Both the position numbers and the translations under genes were made by a program. A stretch of DNA of 64,000 nucleotides from Zychaea mexicana (taxonomy: Eukaryota > Mucoromycota > Mucoromycetes > Mucorales > Lichtheimiaceae). The DNA lies in assembly GCF_025766255.1 (NCBI RefSeq), contig NW_026516680.1, positions 372,001 to 436,000 of the forward strand. The letters run 5' to 3'. This document shows positions 1 to 10,595 of the stretch, in pieces (the stretch's first letter is position 1; every line of letters begins with the position of its first letter). The notes below the pieces were generated by a model. That model searched no databases. It saw only the letters and a program-made list of their open reading frames with translations, and was not told the DNA's origin.

Positions 1-81
1 CCAAATCACCCCTCCCAAAATTACAAAGGGAATAAATAACGTGGGATCATAATTGGCTGATTGGCAGGGCTTTTTTATTAG

Positions 82-1018
82 ATTGTAGACGGTTTGATTT
101 ATTTGTATGACGAGCACCGTATTATTCATCGCGGTAAGAAGTCGGGACAGGATGATGATGATGATGATGACGGAAGGATGGTTTTTGCTCATCTATATAC
201 TACTGGAATTTCTAGATTTGAAACCATCCAATGTACTGGTCAACTCGTTAGGACAGATCAAATTATGTGATTTTGGCGTATCCGGACAACTCATCAATTC
301 AGTTGCAGATACGTTTGTCGGCACGAGCTCTTACATGAGTGTAAGTTTTATACATCTGAAAGCCTTATATTCCGTTTTCGTTGTTGAAGTTGTGAAACTA
401 GTCTATAAGGAGAGGATAAGGGGGTAGATTATTAAAATTATTCCCGGTTTTATTTTCTGTAATATTATAGCCGGAACGTATTATGGGATCGCCGTACTCT
501 GTCAAATCCGATGTATGGTCACTCGGCATCACCTTGATGGAACTGGCACTGGCCCGGTTCCCGTTCCCGCCAGATGGAAACCCACTGTCCATCTTTGAGT
601 TGCTCCAACATATCGTCAATGAGCCTGTCCCGTCGTTCCCTCCCAACAGGTTCCCTGATGTCCTGGTTGATTTTGTGGATAAATGGTAAGATGCCTCTCT
701 TATCCAGGGCAGAAACATGTGGGCTGGTGATAGTTTACTTACATGAGATGATGTTGATCATGTAGTTTGGTCAAGGACGTACAACAGCGGGCGACGCCCA
801 GCGATTTAAGAGTACGTATAGCTTCTAGAAGCATGCCGATTGTGCTGTACTGTTTTCATTAATCCACTATGTCTGTTTAGAACCACGAGTATTTGGCAAA
901 TGCTGCTTCAGAAAAGGTGGATTTGGAAAAGTGGGCACGCAGCGCTGCAAGTGCACCTGATCGTATCGATATATCCAAGCTCCAGTCAACATCCAGTACC
1001 AATAGCCAGTCGTCTTAG
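82..1018 (+). CDS. MAP kinase kinase, Ste7/Byr1 type (3' part, 5' end outside window)
   Basis: C-terminal two thirds of a dual-specificity MAPK kinase, which phosphorylates a MAPK in a mating/filamentation-type cascade. Exons read in phase at 82-133, 216-340, 471-685, 766-811 and 881-1018 (191 codons plus stop); bases 1-81 are intron. The catalytic loop HRDLKPSN is split by the first intron after the Asp codon's first base. It is followed by DFGVSGQ, an activation segment with the MAPKK pattern SVADT (Ser-x-Ala-x-Thr), GTSSYMSPER, and the kinase subdomain IX stretch SDVWSLGI. The last helices end in a Ser-rich tail. The SxAxT loop and the Pro-rich insert before the C-terminal lobe fit Ste7/Byr1 rather than Pbs2 or Mkk1, but that choice is by eye. 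The N-terminal lobe with the ATP lysine is not in the window. Confidence 0.93.
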
Positions 1019-1339
1019 AAAGACCTCCCGGATACATATCTCTCTCTACACTACCCCTCTCGACACACACACACATATCTCTTTCTCACACACACACACA
1101 CTCTCTCTTTCTCTCTGTGTGTATATCTCTAAGACCCACACACGCATGCACCACCCGCACTCGTAAAGCGACCATCTTCTCATATAAATAAATATATATA
1201 TATATCTTTCTCCTTCTTATATAAAAATATACATAGCAACAACGCCACCCTTCAATTTCCACATTTGTTCCCGCTTTCCATTGTTGTTGCTGCTGTTGCT
1301 TTTCTCAGTTCCACAGAAAAACTAGGATTTGGAAAAGAA
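1019..1339. other. Intergenic: MAPKK 3' end and methyltransferase promoter
   Basis: No gene. It holds a CA/CT microsatellite at about 1066-1122 and an A/T-rich tract with TATATATA at about 1193-1204, some 140 bases before the next start codon. The next gene's frame stays open upstream to about 1265, but without an ATG. Confidence 0.6.
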
Positions 1340-2353
1340 ATGCCGCGTCGATTGTGGAGACATCAAGATTCACGATGGATCCGTCGACTATTGCCTGCAT
1401 GTGATAATGATGTGTCGCTAGCCAGACGGCAACTAACATGGCTTAAGGAGAAAACACGAAATCCAACATTGCTAGATCGTCATGTCTACGATCGTGTGGT
1501 CCGACACAAGCCGCTTCAATATATCCTGGGAACACAACCGTTTGGTGATTTAGAAATTGTGACACGACCCCCGGTATTGATTCCTCGGTACAGAAACTAA
1601 AAAAAAAAAGAGTTGCATCCTACTTGGCTTTACCTCTTCTCTATTCCATTCCATTAAGTGTAATTTTTTTGTAAAACTAGATGGGAAACAGAAGAATGGG
1701 TCCATCGATTGATTGATATCCTTCTACCGCATGTAAAAGCCAAGAGCCAAGGGGCACAAGAACGACCATTCCGTGTGCTAGACATTTGCACCGGCTCTGG
1801 ATGTATAGCGCTGGCGCTGGCGGCTCATTTACCTCCTCATCGTACGCAGATCATAGCAACCGACATATCCGACGATGCCATAGCACTAGCCCAACACAAC
1901 TACCATGACAACAAGTCATTGATACAAAACCATGTCGACTTTCAACAAGTCGACGTGTTTTCAGATGCAATGCAACGGATGGATCCGTTCGATCTGATCG
2001 TATCCAATCCGCCCTATATCACGTTTGACGATTACAAGGACTTGGATCCGGATGTCAAGCAGTGGGAAGACGTACGCGCTTTGGTAGCTGACGAAGACGG
2101 TATGGCTGTTCATCGACGAATCGTGGAGTTGGCAAGCAATGGATTATTACTGCGATCATCAAAGCTCCAACGACAAGGAAAAGGAGAGTCGTCTATAACT
2201 ACAACCACCAGGATACCCATTCCAAGGCTAGCGATGGAGTTCGGAGGAACTCATCAAGCTGTGTCGTTAAAGCGGATGATGAAACCGATGCTCAACGACG
2301 TTCAAGTGTGGAAGGATTTGGCTGGGAAAGACAGAGTGGTTGTAGGCGCATAA
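1340..2353 (+). CDS. Peptide chain release factor N5-glutamine methyltransferase (HemK/PrmC family, mitochondrial Mtq1-like)
   Basis: Methylates the Gln of the GGQ motif in a class I release factor, using S-adenosylmethionine. Two exons, 1340-1587 and 1681-2353, join in phase to give 306 aa. The intron splits the family's Pro-Arg-x-Glu-Thr-Glu substrate-loop motif, here IPRWETEEW. The SAM-binding glycine motif DICTGSGCIAL lies near residue 122, the adenine-contacting acidic segment ATDIS follows, and the catalytic NPPY is at residues 192-195. The N-terminal helical domain has the expected QYILG. I chose the ATG at 1340 because the frame upstream has no ATG. It gives an Arg-rich N-terminus (PRRLWRH) suitable for mitochondrial import, so the mitochondrial Mtq1 paralogue is inferred over cytosolic Mtq2, which is shorter and lacks this N-domain. 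Confidence 0.92.
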
Positions 2354-2932
2354 GAAGAGATGGGATCCTTGCTTTTGCTTTGCGGAACAAACAGGGGAAA
2401 AAAAGACACGGGGCGCTTGTGTTGCCCTGTACCTAGGTATATGTTTCTGGTATTAGTAATGGGCTATGGCTCAAAAACTGTCTATCACTTGTATGTCCCT
2501 TAGCGACATGTTGCCCATTTCAATGCAACACCAAAGTCAACACAGTGCAAAGAAGAAAGAAAAAGTCGATGGGGTAAATGACTGAATTACGTGGCGTGGT
2601 TTTTTTTATCTTTCTCTAATGAAAGAAAGAAAGACTGAAGTGGCATATTTAAAGTTTTGCATGACGTGTGAAGAATGGTATTTTATATGTTACCGGAAAA
2701 ACTGTTTTACGGTTACTCATTTCTTTTTTTTCACGTGTTGCTCAAGTAAGACAAAGTCTCCCTCTCTCTTTTCTTTCCTTTTTTTTTGCGCCTTGTTGTG
2801 TGGAGCTGCGAGCTTCTTTTTTTATTATTCTCGGCGACACACGAAACCACAAAAGTAGTAAAGTTATACCCACCCCACACACACACTACCCCACACGCAA
2901 GGAGAGAGCATTACACATTTTAAACACAACAA
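2354..2932. other. Intergenic region, no gene seen
   Basis: 3' flank of the methyltransferase and promoter/5' UTR of the next gene. It contains T- and CT-rich runs (about 2724-2790) and a CA-rich stretch at 2868-2895 just before the start codon. Open frames here are short and overlap low-complexity sequence. Confidence 0.5.
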
Positions 2933-5191
2933 ATGCCATCTGCGACCAAATTCCATCGATTCAAACGTAAAAACTTCCAGGGCCTTGTTTATTGCGACTA
3001 TTGCGAAAAACTACTCTGGGGTCTAGCGCGCCAAGGTGTTCACTGCATTGGTAAGCAGAGTTGTCTCCATTTTCTCACTCACCGAAAAATTATACGATAA
3101 ATATTAGTATCAATAAAAAAAATAGAAATGAAATAATTGTATTGTTGTTTTACCAGAATGCGGATATAATTGTCACGAAGAATGCAGTAAAATGGTTGTT
3201 CAGTGTCGACCGCCTCGTCGAATCAGTCCGGACTCACTTTCAGTAACGGATTCCGAAGCGGAATCGTTATCAAAATACACTTCCCCACGGGGTTCTATGC
3301 ACCAGGACGACATTTTTTTACAACATGCCAGCAGCAATCATAGCCATAGCAACCACCATAACAACAAAAAGCGAACACCGCCTGCTGTAGACACAACAAC
3401 TGAAGCTTTACGTTCACCCACCTTTTCAACCGCTACTTCCAACACTACTACCACCCTTAACAACAACAACAACAACGACCACGCACATCGACCTTCTCCT
3501 ACCCTCAGCAGTTCCGTCAAAGCCTACCGAAAATCCCTCAAGCAACACGTCCAAAACACCATCGTCCAGGCCGTTCCAGTGACATCGAAAATCGTCAGCA
3601 ATAACCAATACGGTGTGCTGAGTCCCCAGACCACTGCAAAAGCATTTGCTCGAGTTGTTGCTCGATCCAGAGCACTGTTCAACTTTACCGAGTGGATTTA
3701 TGATATTTATGCCTGGAAGCATACCCTTTCTTCAGCCAGCTGCGTCATGCTATGGATTGCATTATGTAAAGTTGCATTTATTCCTATGATCATTCCTATT
3801 ATCATTTTTTTCTAAAAAGTATGTAATAACATGCAAGAGAAATTGAAAACTGATCCATCTTTAAATGACTTATTTAATTAGGTTTATACCCTTCGTTACT
3901 CCTTGTTGTTCCACCTGCGTTGGTATTAGGACTGTATATCCGCGTAGGCGTCAAGTCTACCACCACCGCCTCGCAAGCACTGACGCCTCGCTACGATGAG
4001 AACTCGCCCGAATACTATGCCAACTTGGAACGCACACAACAGAGCATGCTGTTCCTGATCCGCATCTATGACAACATTGCCTACCATCTCGGTCACATTT
4101 GGCTGTCGCCCGGATCGTATCGTCTACTTGCTGCGGGCGCCATGGCAACATCAGTGGTGTTCTGGGTACTCGGTCGCTGGGTTATCATGCTGATCGGTCT
4201 GGTGATCTTGGTCAACAAGACTTGGGTTGGCTCGACCGCCGAAGTCTGTATGCAGTTTCTGCTCGAATTAATGCAGACCGCTATGGACGTTCTACACAAA
4301 CTGGTGTTTGCTACGTTTGCCACTCGAAAGACGTCGTCGTTGTCCTCTTTGTCATCTAAGCCTGTGGAGGTTTCAGTGTATGAAAATCAACGATGGTGGG
4401 CTGGCAGTGGCTATACTTCTCAGGTAAGAAAAAAGAAAGAGATTTTATCTGCGTCTTGGGGGGGTATATTTCGTGAGTCCTGTGTGTTTATGTGAGTGTG
4501 AGAAAAATGGCTGTGTGTGTATGTTGCTGTTGCACGCCATGTCTTGCCATGCGTGTATGCCTGTTGGAAAATAAGGAGGGACAGAGAGACAATGCGGAAA
4601 GGGCTAAAACAAGCCTCTGTTTATTATTCTTTCTTGTTTAGCTGCTGCGCTCGGAACGCGCTGGGTGGTCCAACTTGACTGGTTCAGAGCCCTTGCCAGG
4701 CAAGGACGAGATGCCTGCGCCAGCAAGCTATGAGTGGGGCGAAACTGGCTGGGAATTGGACATCACAGGGCCATGGACGGATGAACAGCTTGGAATAGGT
4801 AAGCTTTAATTTACCCGAATAAGAATTTGCCTTTTATTGACATGTAACATCTTCTGTTTCTTCTGTATTGCCTTGATGCCAATTATTGTTAATTGCCACT
4901 ATAGTGGTAAGTGCACATACATACATCGGTTAATAACTTTAAAGAAAGTATGCATATGATTGACTTGAAATTATGTCCTTTGAACAGTCGATCATTGAAT
5001 GCGACGAAAAGGGTTGGGTCTATACTGATCATCGATGGCACAACCCTCGTGGTCGACCAGATCGTATGTCCAGCACAGACGGCAGCAATACCAACAGCAA
5101 CGGACCAGAGAATACGCGACCGCTAACAAGACGAAGACGGTGGTATCGTAAAGCTTATCCCGTTCTTTCAAAATCTAAAAAATTAGTATGA
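2933..5191 (+). CDS. C1 zinc-finger protein with Pex24/dysferlin-type membrane region
   Basis: Six exons join in phase: 2933-3050, 3157-3765, 3882-4423, 4642-4798, 4905-4906 and 4988-5191 (543 aa). Residues about 8-55 form a phorbol-ester/DAG-type C1 finger, H-x12-C-x2-C ... C-x2-C ... H-x2-C-x6-C, split by intron 1. A low-complexity Asn/Thr/His linker follows. Then comes a reticulon-like hydrophobic region with two pairs of membrane segments (about 220-345), as in the Pex24/Pex30 peroxin family. A DysFN-like block has YENQRWWAGSGYTSQLLRSE, and a DysFC-like block ends in RRRRWYRKAYP. Pex30-family proteins shape ER at sites of peroxisome and lipid-droplet formation; that role is inferred here. 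The fifth exon is only two bases and is needed to keep frame. Confidence 0.85.
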
Positions 5192-5392
5192 AGTACCACC
5201 TAAAAACACGCAAAAAAGAATTTAAAAATAACAACGATTAGCTATTTGTTTCCTATTCGTCTGGTTTTAATATACAAGTACGAGTTTGGTTGTGGTTATT
5301 TTTTGCTTTGTTTTATTTTTGTTTTATACAACATAAAGGAAAAACGATGGGTTGAGCTCAGATCAACCTGTTTTTTTCGTGTTTGGAGTTAA
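5192..5392. other. 3' flank of the C1/peroxin-like gene
   Basis: A/T-rich untranslated sequence with several T-runs and an AATAAA-poor tail. No gene is seen. Confidence 0.4.
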
Positions 5393-6544
5393 CTATCGTA
5401 TCCGCTTCGCAGACCTTCGTAAGCATCTATCATTGTCGTCATGTTTATTTTTCTGTGGTTCTGCCTTCTTTCTTGTCGTTGACCTTCCGTCTGATCCTAG
5501 GTCAATCAGTGCCGAAGTAGTAGTGGTTGAAGAAGATGTAGCAGGAGTAGTAGGACATGATGATGCTGTTGCTGGCACAACTTTAGGAGCGGGCGTGGTT
5601 GGCTTTGTTGAAGAATTGGTGGTTGCAGAAGACTGGTGTGAGTAATGATCACCATCATCTTGTTGTTGCGATGTATCCACAGCGCAATCAACACTGTTGT
5701 GATCATCAAGACTCCTGCATCAACTGCAACACGTGTAGCTAAGCTGGACATTGCATTTTGGGCTTGGATAACATGGCTCGTTCATGTAAGAACGCGTGTT
5801 ACCTTTCAAATCCGCGACACGCTCATCATAATCAAGGAGCACGACAGTACCGCTACCGCGATAAATGTCTGCCTGAACTGTCTACAGCCAGATATGCAAG
5901 ATGTCGGGTTCAGAGAGCTTTGTCGCCTGAGCATCTGGTTAGAATCGTGGTCACCCAGTGTCGGTAAATCGCCCGACGCTCGTTTCTGGGATAAGCGCCA
6001 TTTGTGATATGGAGATCACAATGAATTTGACAGGTGCCGTGCTTGTTGTTAGAGGCTTGTATGACATGCCTTGGTATTGAATATCGCCTCGTATTGCCTT
6101 GGTTCGCAGATCCTCGGTGGCGAAAAGTACCTCAATGACCATGCTGCCTTTGCTTTTGTTGTCGCTCCTGTTGTTGTTTTCGCCATTGACAACAGCGTCA
6201 CCAGTAGCTTCTTCTTGTTGAAGCACTGATCCCTGTTGAAGCTGTGTTTGAAGTTGTGCCGATGCGGCTCAAAATGTTCTTGATCTACATGAAGGCCCCT
6301 TCTTCAGTTGTAATAGCGTCTTTAAAATTGCACAACAAGGTACGATCGTAAGGGACGATGCGCCACGAGTTGAGTGCAACTCTAGGCTGAAGACCAGGCA
6401 GTTTGTCATTAGTGGATTGAAGAGTAAACTTTGGGATGCTGTTGCTGTTGTACGTTGGTGACGCTGTGCTCTCTCAACTGTCAGAAAAGCTGAAAGGCCA
6501 GGACGTGTACTTTTCAATTGTGCATCGTTCCTCTCTCCGATCAC
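5393..6544 (-). pseudogene. Decayed retroelement ORF1 (gag-like) relic
   Basis: On the minus strand three open pieces follow each other (6544-6269, 6226-5951 and 5680-5393) with stops and frameshifts between them. Conceptual reading between the last two gives a degenerate zinc-knuckle pattern, Cys-x2-Cys-x5-His-x4-Cys, near 5690-5735, with a TGA inside the first Cys pair. It is followed by a Gln/Ser/Thr-rich tail. This layout (unknown N-terminal domain, then CCHC knuckle, then low-complexity end) matches gag-like ORF1 proteins of non-LTR retroelements. The element is dead: no reverse transcriptase is seen beside it, and no terminal repeats or target duplication were found. It could instead be a broken host CCHC protein. 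Confidence 0.4.
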
Positions 6545-9500
6545 ACAGAGAGCACGGTTACACTAAAAGCACATAAAACAGATGTCCACGATGCTTCTTT
6601 GTGTGTTTGTATGCATTCAGGTTAGTTGCATATCAACTTTAGCACGAGGTGTCAACTTTTCTGTAACCCGTATGTACCTACCGCTTGTAAACCCATTGTT
6701 GCTGAGCGAAGACAGCAAATTTAAAAAAAAAATTATCATTATGATAAGCGATTTACCTACTGAATGAGTGTGCTGATACACGGTGTGTGCTAAAAGGGTA
6801 AGTTTTAATAGTTTGTTGTTAAAGATTGTCTCCTTACGTTTTATGATATGAGTAGACGTCCTGTGCAAAGTAAAGGTTGTGTGTTATACTTCACACACGG
6901 GATTTAAGAACATACATATAATAGATATACGGGCACCTCAAATGTAGCTTTGCAAGTTCAGCTAGACGCTTCTTGAAAAGCAAGTTTATGGATGTTTGAC
7001 CGACTGTAGTGTACGATATTTCTAGAGCAAGCGGCAGTCTTTGTTATTGCAGCTTGTGAAGATGAGTGGCGGTGGTGACGCTGCATCGAAGGTTTAAACA
7101 TACGGGCAATATTGGCAACGAAACCAAGCTTGCACCCAGCCTTATCCTCAATCACAGCGAATATGATAATAGGCAAGTATAAACTTGATAAACGAGTGCC
7201 AAAGCTCGACACAGAGCACACTCATTGAGGTCGCCAGCGAAGTGCCAGAAAACCACACAGATTAGATCCACGAATATCTATACAAAACTGTCTTGTGCAC
7301 AGTTATTTTTGGACACAGCGAAGATACTTAGTAAAATGCTGCTTATCACCATACATAGACTATAGACAACCCGTTTACGACGCTGGAACTAGAGAGTTTA
7401 TATCAAAAGTTTGTATCAAAATGAATTATATAATTTTCAGTTATATAGTCAATATAAAGTCTAGTATCATCATACCACCTATGATAAGACAAAGCAAAAC
7501 ACAAATGCTGATATGCATTTTTGCTTAAACGTTGATATTAGAACACTGACGCAGAAGCTTATACATACATCAAAAAAGAAACCAAAAAAAGCAAAATCAC
7601 TATCTATCAACGGCTGAATGCGTTGACGGTGACAATAAGGACATTAAAAGAGTGTATACCGCCCTAAAGCCAGATTGATGGCGTTGAATTGACGCAGTAC
7701 TTATGCAAGCCTAAACTACCGAAATTAAAACCGATTATCATTCTATGTTGTAAAACAGCAATGGCAGCATTATAATGAAACTGAGACGATGGTATGTAAG
7801 TTTGTTCCATTTCGACATAACTGAAAGATATCGAAACTGTGCAAAATCGTCAATTTTGGCTTTTGGTTTCTTTACTGCAAAGTTTTAGTACACACATCAT
7901 ACCATTACATGCGTGTACACTATCGTAGCTTCTTATATATAGTGTGTGGTTTATTATTATAGCGATGGTAACGCTCTCGCTCACATAGACTCACAATTAT
8001 GTTGATTAATAAATTTGAAAGAGATCCATCGACTAACCTTCTACATGCAGAGACTGTGATACTGTTTTTTCTCTACTGCATACATATAAGGTTTGTATCA
8101 ACGAGAAACAAATCGTTGATCATTGCCAAAATAAATGCTTTCAGCTACATAAACACTGCATAATGTCTGTTACAGCATCAATACTGTAAACAAAAGAGAT
8201 GATGTGCTCTCTGTGTCTCAGCATTCTTCCGCGTGTTTCCGAACCCTCCTCTAGCCCCACCTCTTTGTTATACTCTCATTGCTTCGTCCATTACATCATC
8301 AACGACATTTGCATAGAATTCTAAAGTTGAGTTTTGTGGGTCACAAAATGGCTGCGTGGGTAGCACATGGAATCGGCCTCAGCCCCGCCATTCTATAATG
8401 GCAGAAAGCAAGGAACGAGTCTCATACCCTTCGAACATAACCAGCTATGTATCGTGCAATCGCAATATTAACATTTATCAGTCTGCTACAGCATGTCTTA
8501 CTGGTTAAACCTTACTCATAATATCTTTATATTAAGAAAACTTCTTTTATCTTTGCGCTAGTGTCCTAGTAGCATGACTCTATACTGTACCCTCTCTGCT
8601 TGTTCCACGGTTCAAAAGAAGATGCAAACACGTCATGCAGGCGTGAGTTTGATCAGAAAATCAAGTCGGTTATTGTTACGCATGAGAAGAAACATGGGTG
8701 CTGCACTGTGTACATTATGTTTAGTCAACGATGTATACAACAGGTGACGGAAAACCATGTTTAACTGGTCTTTACACCGCATTAATGCCAGAGTTGAACA
8801 GAAAAACTCATGTGGCGAGTAGTCTTAAATACCATGTGAAGCTTCAAAAACTATTGCATAATACATAGTGGCAGCGGCAGGATAACACGTAAAGAGGATA
8901 AAATCAACGAAGCTGATTTTTTTATATTTCGTTAACGGGCGTTTGAGTTTGTGACAATCGCAATGTGACCAAATCTCTCTTCTATTGAGAAAGAGCGATA
9001 TCTCGGACCATCGTAGTAGATATTTTGTGCTCCAAATTGGAGATGCTATCCCGAAGCAGTATATGCTTTCATTATGTAACTTTCTTTGTTGGAGAAGCAA
9101 CCAAGGTTGCCCAGCAGACTGATCATGTCTGATTGGTATTACAATACTTTTTACGCATAACAGGTGAGCTACGGGACGCCGGTTTAGTATTCATTTTTTA
9201 CCCACAACCATGGAAAATGAACAATGGTAACGCTCCGGCGATGCCGGCGATCAAGAAAAAGTTGTGAAACAAGAAACGCCAAGCAGTACACACATACGCA
9301 GATCTGTTTTTTCTTGTGCAAGACGAGACGGAAAAAAGAAACCCAAGAATAAATAGTTCCGCTTGCAAGCGGTCGATCACTTGAGTATGACAAAGAAAAA
9401 GAGTAGTGGTGGTGGTGATGATGATCATCTCTTTCATTGAAAGGTTGTGGTTTTTTATATATTTTTGAAGATATGTACACAAAGCACCATTGTTACGAGT

Positions 9501-9590
9501 ACGGGCACTTATACTCCCCCATCTGCTACAACTTTAAAATTTTTCTACAAAGGCATGATAACAAAACACAGGAAGCTTTTTGGTTTTTCT
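6545..9590. other. Long intergenic tract without a recognisable gene
   Basis: A/T-rich sequence with many stops in all frames. Short minus-strand frames at 6958-7221 and 8825-9100 show no motif I recognise and could be older transposon debris. 9180-9590 is the 3' flank of the secreted-protein gene and includes a short ATG repeat near 9412-9425. Confidence 0.5.
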
Positions 9591-10595
9591 CTAAAAGTCA
9601 CTAGAGATTTCTTCATCATACAAGTCGTTGTAGATGGTCATGATGAGATCGCCTACTCGGGACTCCAGCTCGGATCGCAAATCCGCTCGAGCAGCTCTGA
9701 GCCAGGTTTCCAAGAACCGGGCGTCATTATCGAACTTGTTGCAGCCTTGCATCCAGAAAACACGGTGGAGGAATCGGTGGCCAGCATTGATGATATAGTC
9801 GGTCATGCTCACTTTGGTTGTCAGTAACTGGAGGCCGCTGTTGTTGTTCTCGTCTTCGACGGCATCGGCAATAGCTTCATCACAAGCAGCGAGATCGTGG
9901 CGAAGGCGATTTAGCAGGTCAAAGTCTTCAAAGACCTGTGTGAGGCGGTGTCCCACCGCAAGGTTAAGGGAGTACAGCGCCGAAGCGATTTGGTGTTGTG
10001 GTACAGGTGGCGGTGCATCGGTCGTCATCAAGGTAGCCTCGAGAGCGTCGTAGTCGGGCCACACTGCTGGCAGTGCTTCGCCTACAACACCTCGGATGGC
10101 GCCAAACACGCGTGCATTTAATTGGTGGAGGTGGTTTCCAATGTATCCAGGCATCTTAACAAGACATCCATCTGTAATAACAAAGAAGTGCATGTTGTAA
10201 GTAAATAGAGTTCGGCAAAGGGGTAGGAAAAGGGTTGAAGCAGTAATAAATAAGGAGGTGAAGATGCAAGTGCACAAAACAAAAATCATATTATTTTTAC
10301 CTTGCAATGGTGACCCGCGCAGCGTGGTTGCTTGGGATTGGAGCAATTTGGATTTCTTGGTACGTGGAGAATGTGTCAGCATGACCAAGAGGTCTTCTGT
10401 ATGCGCGCTCAAGACATCGTCGACAACCGTTTCGTAGAAGCCTTCGATCGTGTCGCGGATCATGACGGCATTTGACAAGGGCCAATCGTCTTGTTGCTGT
10501 TGTTGCTGTTGCTGTTGGAACTTGAGCGGTGCGGCGATGACAACGTTGCAAAAGACATAGACGAGGCTAGCAAGGTACAAAATTGATGATAGCAT
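9591..10595 (-). CDS. Predicted secreted protein of unknown function
   Basis: Two minus-strand exons, 10595-10301 and 10171-9591, join in phase (291 aa). The intron at 10172-10300 has GTAAAA and TTACAG ends. I prefer the ATG at 10595 because it begins a clear signal peptide (MLSSILYLASLVYVFCNVVIAAP); an in-frame ATG at 10694 would bury it. A run of nine or so Gln follows the signal, then a mostly helical, acidic mature region with few Cys. I recognise no domain. The gene stands alone in A/T-rich DNA. Secretion is inferred from the leader only; a vacuolar or cell-wall location is equally possible. Confidence 0.72.
   Translation of the reverse strand: MLSSILYLASLVYVFCNVVIAAPLKFQQQQQQQQQDDWPLSNAVMIRDTIEGFYETVVDDVLSAHTEDLLVMLTHSPRTKKSKLLQSQATTLRGSPLQGKNNMIFVLCTCIFTSLFITASTLFLPLCRTLFTYNMHFFVITDGCLVKMPGYIGNHLHQLNARVFGAIRGVVGEALPAVWPDYDALEATLMTTDAPPPVPQHQIASALYSLNLAVGHRLTQVFEDFDLLNRLRHDLAACDEAIADAVEDENNNSGLQLLTTKVSMTDYIINAGHRFLHRVFWMQGCNKFDNDARFLETWLRAARADLRSELESRVGDLIMTIYNDLYDEEISSDF

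Noticed and set aside
107..427. Open frame with a Met run (MMMMMM) within the MAPKK region
   Set aside because: It spans two introns; the kinase reading requires splicing at 133/216 and 340/471.
1265..1339. Upstream extension of the methyltransferase frame
   Set aside because: The frame is open but has no ATG; the apparent start is a TTG, which is not used in eukaryotic translation.
3338..3722. Minus-strand frames rich in Val and Leu
   Set aside because: They are shadows of the Asn/Thr/His-rich linker of the plus-strand C1/peroxin-like gene.
5645..6007. Plus-strand 120-codon frame
   Set aside because: It is antisense to the retroelement ORF1 relic and shows no motif.
8609..8630. tRNA-like GGTTCAAA box
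   Set aside because: No cloverleaf could be built around it: no matching acceptor or anticodon stems. No tRNA was found anywhere in the window by eye.
9184..9482. Minus-strand frames with a His run
   Set aside because: They lie in the 3' flank of the secreted-protein gene, and the His run comes from a simple ATG/GTG repeat.
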